DNA of 5,101 nucleotides. Origin: Candidatus Aminicenantota bacterium. Lineage in GTDB: Bacteria; Acidobacteriota; Aminicenantia; Aminicenantales; Aminicenantaceae. Location of the stretch: assembly GCA_030615975.1 (NCBI GenBank), contig JAUWYH010000124.1, positions 1 through 5,101 of the forward strand, given 5' to 3'. The position numbers and the translations under genes are program-made. The notes under the pieces were generated by a model. That model saw only the letters and a program-made list of their open reading frames with translations, was not told the origin of the DNA and did not search any database. Below, in pieces: positions 1 through 4,042 of the stretch (the stretch's first letter is position 1; every line of letters starts with the position of its first letter).

Positions 1-1
1 C

Positions 2-279
2 CGCGGTAACTTTTTTGAACCAAGCTATGTCTTTTTCAAGGAATTCCCTATCTATGCTATCAACTATTCAGACCTAAAGAAAAAGAAATGCATTACAAAA
101 TGGTAAAAATGGTAGACAAAATGTTAGAACTAAACAAAAAGAAAAACAAACTTCCTCCAAGCTCAAAAAGAGAAAAAACAGAAAGGGAAATCCAAATAAC
201 TGATGAAAAAATAGATGAACTGGTATATGAATTATACGAAATTACAGAGGAAGAAAGGAAGATTATAGAAGAAGAATAA
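2..279 (+). pseudogene. C-terminal end of a type IIG-like restriction-modification enzyme (Eco57I/TaqI C-terminal type), frameshifted and cut by the window edge
   Basis: This is the tail of a combined DNA methyltransferase/endonuclease; the catalytic parts lie left of the window. Bases 2-73 read as a continuous frame containing FFEPSYVFFKEFPIYAINYS and then D. The family continues with a segment like DP-x-E-x-x-MH-x-KMV-x-MV-x-KMLELN, and this is found from base 76 onward in a different frame (PKEKEMHYKMVKMVDKML), ending at a TAA at 277-279. The last part, with KTEREIQITDEKIDELVYEL and then YEITEEE, is the coiled, acidic C-terminus typical of type IIG enzymes and other TaqI-C-domain proteins. 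Restoring one C at 73-74 (GACCT to GACCCT) rejoins the frames as S-D-P-K-E-K-E. Left of the break, the downstream frame hits stops at 7-9 and 16-18, so an ATG at 88 would not make a real small protein. Either the gene is broken or the base is a sequencing error. The family assignment is from recognition of the C-terminal pattern. Confidence 0.8.
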
Positions 280-290
280 AGAATTATAGC

Positions 291-1010
291 ATGAAAAAAA
301 GTAAAAATAAGATAATTTCTCCTGATAATAAGTTAGCAAAGCAAGAAAAATTAGAAATTGCAGTTAAAGCTGCTATTGAAAAAATACCTTTTATAGGATC
401 GATCATATCAAATGCCTATTTTGAAGTTAGAAATAGGAAACTTATGCATCGTCTAGAATCATTTTGCAATCAATTGGGTACGGAATTAATGTATTTAAAA
501 GAAAAAAATGTTGATAAAAATTTCCTTCAAACAGATGAATTTTCAGACATTATTGATGAGGTTTTTCAAAGGGTTTTAAAAGTGAGCAATGAAGAGCGTA
601 TTCGTGCATATAGAAACGTTTTAATCAGTTCAATAGTAATAACGCATCCTTCTTATGATGAAATAGAAATATTCTTAACTAAACTGCCGCTATTATCAAC
701 GGCTCATTTTACTATACTGCGTTATTTCCAAGATAATAATATCAATGTTTGTAGATACAAGGACATAAAGGCTAATTATCCAGATAGCGGTAATATAATA
801 ATTGATTTGTTAAATATCGGTATCTTCTTTCGACCTCTGTTAGGAATACTTGGAGGTGAACAATTAGAGTATAAAGGAGAACCTGGACCAAATGAAGAGA
901 TTAATTTTACACCTTTTGGAAAAAACTTTGTTGACTTTATATTAAAAAAGGGCAAAAACAATGAAGCCACTCTCCGGGCTAAAGCCCGGGGTTTCGGCCC
1001 TCTGGCATAA
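291..1010 (+). CDS. Uncharacterised 239-residue protein with a winged-helix-like C-terminus, in a restriction-modification neighbourhood
   Basis: I do not recognise this gene by name. Residues 1-20 are basic. Residues about 22-42 form a hydrophobic or amphipathic stretch with PFIGSIISNAYFE, the only candidate for membrane contact. Residues about 50-115 are helical and charged (LESFCNQL, DEFSDIIDEVFQR, SNEERIRAYRNVLISSI), a pattern of the kind 'conserved helix, then K/E-R-x-x-Y-x-N-x-L' seen in many uncharacterised accessory-island proteins. Residues about 130-222 look like a winged helix: LLSTAHFTILRYF, then IIIDLLNIGIFF, then a strand pair ending in INFTPFGKNFVDFIL, like the 'LT-x-x-G-x-x-F' wing end of wHTH domains. 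It starts 11 bases after the restriction-enzyme stop, suggesting one transcript, but has no strong ribosome binding site. The final residues, from about Glu-Ala-Thr-Leu-Arg on, are encoded by the end of the adjacent IS200-type element, so the ancestral C-terminus was probably close to KKGKNN. A defence role is inferred from position only. Confidence 0.75.
   Translation: MKKSKNKIISPDNKLAKQEKLEIAVKAAIEKIPFIGSIISNAYFEVRNRKLMHRLESFCNQLGTELMYLKEKNVDKNFLQTDEFSDIIDEVFQRVLKVSNEERIRAYRNVLISSIVITHPSYDEIEIFLTKLPLLSTAHFTILRYFQDNNINVCRYKDIKANYPDSGNIIIDLLNIGIFFRPLLGILGGEQLEYKGEPGPNEEINFTPFGKNFVDFILKKGKNNEATLRAKARGFGPLA
974..989. repeat. Right-end hairpin of the IS200-type element
   Basis: CCGGGCT at 974-980 pairs perfectly with AGCCCGG at 983-989 across a 2-base AA loop. 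It is just downstream of the tnpA remnant and within a few bases of the switch to AT-rich flanking sequence, as expected for the right-end hairpin recognised by TnpA. It lies within the coding sequence of the 239-codon gene. No T-run follows on either strand, so it is not a good intrinsic terminator. Confidence 0.75.
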
Positions 1011-1021
1011 TCTGGTTATGG
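1004..1021. repeat. 18-bp inverted repeat copy covering the tnpA stop codon
   Basis: GGCATAATCTGGTTATGG is repeated in inverted orientation at 1170-1187 with 17 of 18 positions matching. It covers the TAA of the tnpA C-terminal frame (1016-1018) and also holds the stop of the + strand 239-codon gene (1008-1010). The core CATAATC-T-GGTTATG is itself a near-palindrome. Confidence 0.7.
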
Positions 1022-1173
1022 ATTCTTTCTCTGATCACGGATGTACTTTTTAACAATCTCCTCATTGACCTCACCGATCGTTTCGGCAAAACTCGTTTCC
1101 GATATTTGAGTATCCATACCAGATGATATTGAAGCCGATGTTTCGTATGGGCTCCTGTTGCGTATCTGGCCAT
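1016..1173 (-). pseudogene. tnpA: IS200-type transposase TnpA remnant with internal deletion and frame change
   Basis: The 5' part, from the ATG at 1173, reads MARYATGAHTKHRLQYHLVW and then ILKYRKRVL. This matches the opening beta strand of IS200/IS605 TnpA (compare KYHIVW-x-x-KYRRKVL in IS608 TnpA). From about 1085-1095 the family match jumps to the far C-terminus in another frame: ETIGEVNEEIVKKYIRDQ, then RKNP and a TAA at 1016-1018. This corresponds to the helix carrying the nucleophilic tyrosine; here Tyr is the codon at 1043-1045 in KKYIRDQ. About 80 middle residues, including the HUH (His-x-His) metal site, are missing, so the protein cannot be active. Read straight through, the first frame runs on without homology to a TAG near 979. 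That frame can also be extended upstream to an ATG at 1236, but the extra residues do not resemble TnpA and lie in the left-end DNA. Confidence 0.85.
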
Positions 1174-1187
1174 AATCAGATTATGCC
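1170..1187. repeat. 18-bp inverted repeat copy covering the tnpA start codon
   Basis: CCATAATCAGATTATGCC is the inverted partner of 1004-1021, with one mismatch. It covers the tnpA ATG (1171-1173 on the + strand, read as CAT). Its core, CATAATC-A-GATTATG at 1171-1185, is a perfect 7-bp palindrome with one central base. In a - strand transcript the two copies could pair and hide the start codon. Confidence 0.7.
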
Positions 1188-1204
1188 GAATTTGCCTCCA
1201 CTTC

Positions 1205-1219
1205 GCCAGCTTTACTGGC
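1205..1219. repeat. Short internal hairpin in the IS left end / tnpA leader
   Basis: GCCAG at 1205-1209 pairs with CTGGC at 1215-1219 across a 5-base loop. It lies in the leader between the left-end hairpin and the tnpA ATG. A GGAGG on the - strand follows it about 21 bases before that ATG, rather far for an ordinary ribosome binding site. The stem is short, so its role is uncertain. Confidence 0.4.
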
Positions 1220-1241
1220 TTCGTTCCGGGTGCCATTCATC

Positions 1242-1261
1242 CCCAGGCTTCAAAGCCTGGG
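1242..1261. repeat. Left-end hairpin of the IS200-type element
   Basis: CCCAGGCTT at 1242-1250 pairs perfectly with AAGCCTGGG at 1253-1261 across a 2-base CA loop. It lies upstream of tnpA on the - strand and 22 bases past the pgsW stop, matching the subterminal left-end hairpin of IS200/IS605 elements. On the + strand it is followed by ATTTTC, too short a T-tract for a confident terminator. It may still slow convergent transcription. Confidence 0.75.
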
Positions 1262-1283
1262 ATTTTCTGGCAATTATATAAAG

Positions 1284-2414
1284 TCACCGGATTGCTTTTT
1301 TTAAAACAACGACAAGTGAAACAAGGATCAAATATAAAGCTGCAAGGAAGATGAATGTTGGCTGCTTTTGCCTAATCATCTGGTATATCTTCCCATCGCC
1401 AGGACGGGGAAGAGGGATTGGATCCCATGGGAGTCCATAGCGATGGACAAAACCTTTGATATACAGGAGATGAATAACAGGAATCTTGCGAACAGCCATT
1501 TCATGAATAATGCCTCTTTTATCTGGCGTAGGAATGCTGCGAATCTTCACAAGTCCCGGCTTCAATTTTAATATTTCCAGGTCAGTCCCCATGTTTGACC
1601 AGCTTCCTCCGATGTTGATAAACGCCTTGATTTTATTATTCCCTGCATTTTCTTCATAAACACTCATCCTTAGCTCGACATTCCGTTCCAGATACGGCTC
1701 ATCAATAAACAAAATCCCGCTCTCTCTTATTTCTTTTGTGAGGAGCGAACGCCCTTCAACACTCATGTCCTCTCCGCTGTCCTTTTCTCCACCTAAAGAA
1801 AGGGCAATCAGTTCATCATCGAATACCCCCTCCATTGAAAGACACTCATGCATCCTGAGCCAAAAAAAATCCGCTCTATTGGCACCCCATTGAGAAGCAC
1901 CAAGAGAAGAAATCACGAGGGGCTTTAAATCCATCGCTTTAGCTGCAGAAAACACAGCTACAATCAAGGCTGGAAACGAGCCTGATGCCCCCACAGCGAT
2001 CGTTTCTCCTTCCTTTACACCTGCTTCTTTCAGTAAAAAAACAATGAGGCCGGCAAAATTAGGATTTGTCGTCGTTCTTTTAGCCTCTAAACTGCCAAGC
2101 GATGTCGTTATCTGAGAAACCTCCAAACCTATGAGTCCTGTCTGGTTCGGATCCCTTCTTTTGTCAATCGAAATCCCTTTTTCCTCCTGGCATTCCTGAA
2201 GCACATCAATCGCCTCTTTCATAATTTGGGAGGCTTCAATCATCATCTTCTTATCCTGCTCTGCCTCTCTTTCAGGGATGAATCTAGCTAGCAAAAAAAA
2301 TAAAAGGCTCAAGGTGAAAAGGATAAGAATCGTTTTCGCATTCTTACCTAAATCCTCTTTTGGGATATTTCTTTTTTGTCTAAAAAATAAACCCGCCATT
2401 GTTATCAAAACCAC
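1284..2414 (-). CDS. pgsW: Poly-gamma-glutamate system protein PgsW
   Basis: This 376-residue protein is recognised as the PgsW-type poly-gamma-glutamate system protein that accompanies PgsB and PgsC in some bacteria; its biochemical role is unknown. A transmembrane helix lies at about residues 28-44 and another at about 353-371, with a large soluble domain between them. That domain carries conserved-looking Gly/Asn-rich motifs: DPNQTGLIG (about 88-96), TTTNPNFAGLIV (114-125), VGASGSFPAL (141-150), SLGASQWGANR (170-180), INIGGSWSNMGT (266-277) and GLPWDPIPLPRPG (327-339). They suggest a ligand-binding or catalytic fold held at the membrane. The 2414 start is GTG and overlaps the pgsC end by 10 bases. 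An ATG at 2399, five bases past the pgsC stop, is an equally plausible start by translational reinitiation (MAGLFFR). No strong Shine-Dalgarno supports either. It is the last gene of its operon; its TGA is 22 bases from the IS left-end hairpin. Confidence 0.85.
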   Translation of the reverse strand: MVLITMAGLFFRQKRNIPKEDLGKNAKTILILFTLSLLFFLLARFIPEREAEQDKKMMIEASQIMKEAIDVLQECQEEKGISIDKRRDPNQTGLIGLEVSQITTSLGSLEAKRTTTNPNFAGLIVFLLKEAGVKEGETIAVGASGSFPALIVAVFSAAKAMDLKPLVISSLGASQWGANRADFFWLRMHECLSMEGVFDDELIALSLGGEKDSGEDMSVEGRSLLTKEIRESGILFIDEPYLERNVELRMSVYEENAGNNKIKAFINIGGSWSNMGTDLEILKLKPGLVKIRSIPTPDKRGIIHEMAVRKIPVIHLLYIKGFVHRYGLPWDPIPLPRPGDGKIYQMIRQKQPTFIFLAALYLILVSLVVVLKKAIR

Positions 2415-2839
2415 ATAAAAATTCGAACAAGAAAAAAGGTTATTGTCGAGACAATAAGTAAAGAAGCCAGAGTGGGTATAAGCCTCTGCTTTTCCAGGTT
2501 ATTAGCCAAAAGTCCTGGAATAAGCCACCCTATAGCTCTAAGTCCAAAAGGATCAGAGAAAAAATGGGGAAGGAGCACAAACCAGAGTTGAGCCCAAAGC
2601 GCTCCAAGAAGAACAAACATCACAAACCTTCTCTTTCCAAAGAGGATGAGAAAACGGGAGAGCACTCTATAGGTGAACAGGCCTAAAAAAGCTATAAGGA
2701 TCGTGACCAGGATTCTTAAGGGCTGGTCAAGATAAAGGGCCATATAAGCAGGGACGATTATTCCCCCTGGATATATATCCATGATTTCTACATACAGGAC
2801 AGCTACAATTAGACCGATAAAAAGTGTTTCATAAATCAT
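2405..2839 (-). CDS. pgsC: Poly-gamma-glutamate synthesis membrane protein PgsC/CapC
   Basis: This 144-residue integral membrane protein is the usual partner of PgsB in the membrane-bound poly-gamma-glutamate synthase; its size is normal for PgsC/CapC. It is hydrophobic almost throughout, with helices at about residues 3-20, 22-37, 42-60, 68-90 and 121-143. Family-type motifs are GGIIVPAYMALYLDQP (25-40, compare G-x-x-VPGY) and IGWLIPGLLANNLEKQRL (103-120, compare IxPGLIA...RQG, then a Thr-Leu pair). The ATG at 2837-2839 has an AGGA (2847-2850) seven bases upstream, inside the end of pgsB. The pgsB and pgsC reading frames overlap by 11 bases, so translation is probably coupled and the two subunits made in step. 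The end overlaps the pgsW GTG start. Confidence 0.92.
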   Translation of the reverse strand: MIYETLFIGLIVAVLYVEIMDIYPGGIIVPAYMALYLDQPLRILVTILIAFLGLFTYRVLSRFLILFGKRRFVMFVLLGALWAQLWFVLLPHFFSDPFGLRAIGWLIPGLLANNLEKQRLIPTLASLLIVSTITFFLVRIFMWF

Positions 2840-4010
2840 AAGGTTTTCCTATGTTCTCCCAATAAAAAACGAGTTCTTTTCCCATGCCTCCCATATTGCC
2901 CATCCCCACCAAAACCGCTTCTCCTTTTTCCTCTTTTAAAATTTGCTCTATAATTTTTTCAGGAGTTTGCTTTTTAAGAACAGTTACAGAAGCCTTATCC
3001 GACAGACCAACTCTCCTTTTAAAGGCAAAAGCATTAAAGCCGAAAAGATAAAATTTTTTGAATTCAGGAAAAGCACCTTTTCTCAAGGCCTCCAACCATT
3101 GGAGGGTTCTATCTCCCCTGTCTTTTCTTAAATTGAGGAATCCAATAATATTATTCTCCTCGAAGATTCTCTTTTTCAAAAGATTTGATAATACAAGACG
3201 AGTGGATTCAGGATCGTTGGCAGCAAAACTGTTCACAAAGTAGAAACGTCGAGGTGGTGAACCCATCTCTGTACTCCAGGCTCTAAGACTTCCAAAATCA
3301 GGCTTAACCTTCACAATGCCTCGAAAAGCGACTTGTCTATTGATTCCCAGAAATTCGGCCACAGCTAGGGCTAAACGAATATTTTCTTCTAATTCAAAAA
3401 AGGGAAATTTCTTCTTTGCTTGGAAATATTCTTCAAAAGAATCTCTGGGTACCTGAATGACTTTTGATCCTAATTTATCTGCTATCTTCTGAAAAACAGG
3501 AAAGAATTCCTCTTGAGGAGTAAAAACAGTGCTTTTCTCAGGAATGGAAGAGGCAAAGCATTGAGCGATAGCTTCTTTTGAAGAGCCCATTTGAGCCAAA
3601 TGGTCAAGGCGAACATTGGTAATAACAAGAATGTGGGGCCTCAAAATCTGAACTGACTCTGCGTAGCCTGACTCAGGACGGATACTCATCAGTTCAGAAA
3701 CAAGAGCATTGATCTTAAGTCTTGCTCCTAATCTAAGGAGTTTTTTTTCTTCAAGAATAGAAGGGATTTCTCCTCTTCTTATTTCCTCCTCTCGACCATC
3801 AGGAAGAATGATGCTTGGTTTAGAGCCTGTGGTTTTGGCAAGAACCTCGAAACCAGCCTCTCTTAGAGAAGCGGCAATGAGTCTTGTAACACTTGATTTT
3901 CCCCTTGTCCCTGTGATACAGATTCGGAGCGGGATGCTCCGGATTTTCTGATTAAGAAGGAAGCGCTCTATTAATAAATAGAGCACAAGAAAGGCAAAAC
4001 AGCCCCCCAA
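2829..4010 (-). CDS. pgsB: Poly-gamma-glutamate synthase PgsB/CapB, ATP-dependent gamma-glutamyl ligase
   Basis: PgsB is the ligase that activates the carboxylate of the growing chain with ATP and joins glutamate through a gamma-amide bond; it belongs to the Mur-ligase-like amide ligases. The N-terminus is a membrane anchor (about residues 4-19, CFAFLVLYLLIERFLL). Walker A is TGTRGKSSV at 33-41, followed by TRLIAASLREAG and AKTTGSKP as in other PgsB proteins. Further family signatures are ALVSELMSIRPE (102-113), VITNVRLDHLAQMG (129-142), the PgsB-typical NSFAANDPEST (260-270) and RKDRGDRT (295-302). From the TTG start the length is 393 residues, the usual PgsB size. TTG at 4008-4010 is the only standard start before Walker A, but it is 24 bases from the strong AGGAGG. 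An in-frame ATT at 4026-4028 sits 6 bases from it and would add MKILFV. The gene follows the peptidase stop closely and overlaps pgsC, so all are one operon. Confidence 0.93.
   Translation of the reverse strand: MGGCFAFLVLYLLIERFLLNQKIRSIPLRICITGTRGKSSVTRLIAASLREAGFEVLAKTTGSKPSIILPDGREEEIRRGEIPSILEEKKLLRLGARLKINALVSELMSIRPESGYAESVQILRPHILVITNVRLDHLAQMGSSKEAIAQCFASSIPEKSTVFTPQEEFFPVFQKIADKLGSKVIQVPRDSFEEYFQAKKKFPFFELEENIRLALAVAEFLGINRQVAFRGIVKVKPDFGSLRAWSTEMGSPPRRFYFVNSFAANDPESTRLVLSNLLKKRIFEENNIIGFLNLRKDRGDRTLQWLEALRKGAFPEFKKFYLFGFNAFAFKRRVGLSDKASVTVLKKQTPEKIIEQILKEEKGEAVLVGMGNMGGMGKELVFYWENIGKPYDL
2847..2850 (-). promoter_or_regulatory. Ribosome binding site of pgsC
   Basis: AGGA on the - strand lies seven bases before the pgsC ATG at 2839 and inside the pgsB coding sequence. 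It supports that ATG and the overlapping gene arrangement. Confidence 0.5.
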
Positions 4011-4034
4011 GACAAAGAGAATTTTAATAAATGC

Positions 4035-4040
4035 CCTCCT
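4035..4040 (-). promoter_or_regulatory. Strong Shine-Dalgarno of pgsB that favours a non-standard ATT start
   Basis: On the - strand AAAAGGAGGG begins directly after the TGA of the upstream peptidase gene. The AGGAGG is six bases from an in-frame ATT (4026-4028), ideal spacing, and 24 bases from the TTG at 4008-4010, which is too far for normal initiation. No ATG, GTG or TTG lies at a proper distance. The site therefore points to initiation at AUU. Confidence 0.6.
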
Positions 4041-4042
4041 TT

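Larger units (their letters stand above)
962..1268 (-). mobile_element. Internally deleted IS200/IS605-family element (tnpA only, no tnpB), about 300 bases
   Basis: The element lies between two convergent genes and is richer in G+C than the DNA to its left. On the - strand it has a perfect 9-bp hairpin near its left end (1242-1261), a short hairpin (1205-1219), a collapsed tnpA (1016-1173) and a 7-bp hairpin at its right end (974-989). This is the layout of IS200-type elements, which have subterminal hairpins rather than terminal inverted repeats and move as single strands through a HUH/Tyr transposase. The collapsed transposase cannot work, so any movement would need a full copy elsewhere; such short copies resemble palindrome-associated, MITE-like derivatives. 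The ends are approximate, because these elements make no target duplication and the cleavage tetranucleotides cannot be fixed from one copy. Confidence 0.8.

Noticed and set aside
88..279. Independent 63-codon gene starting at ATG 88
   Set aside because: Its sequence is the conserved end of a type IIG enzyme, and the preceding family residues are present just upstream in another frame. It is a fragment of a frameshifted gene.
776..970. - strand ORF opposite the 239-codon gene
   Set aside because: It is antisense to a better-supported gene, with no recognisable motif and no ribosome binding site of note.
979..1236. Intact 85-codon - strand gene
   Set aside because: Only the middle matches TnpA. 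The N-terminal extension is element left-end DNA and the C-terminal part is out of frame with the true TnpA end.
974..1261. IS hairpins as intrinsic terminators for the convergent genes
   Set aside because: Neither stem is followed by a convincing T-tract on either strand. They are better explained as transposon-end hairpins.
1368..1571. + strand ORF inside pgsW
   Set aside because: It is a shadow of the conserved pgsW C-terminal coding region with no family resemblance.
2943..3951. Three + strand ORFs inside pgsB
   Set aside because: All are antisense to strongly conserved PgsB motifs and have unremarkable composition.
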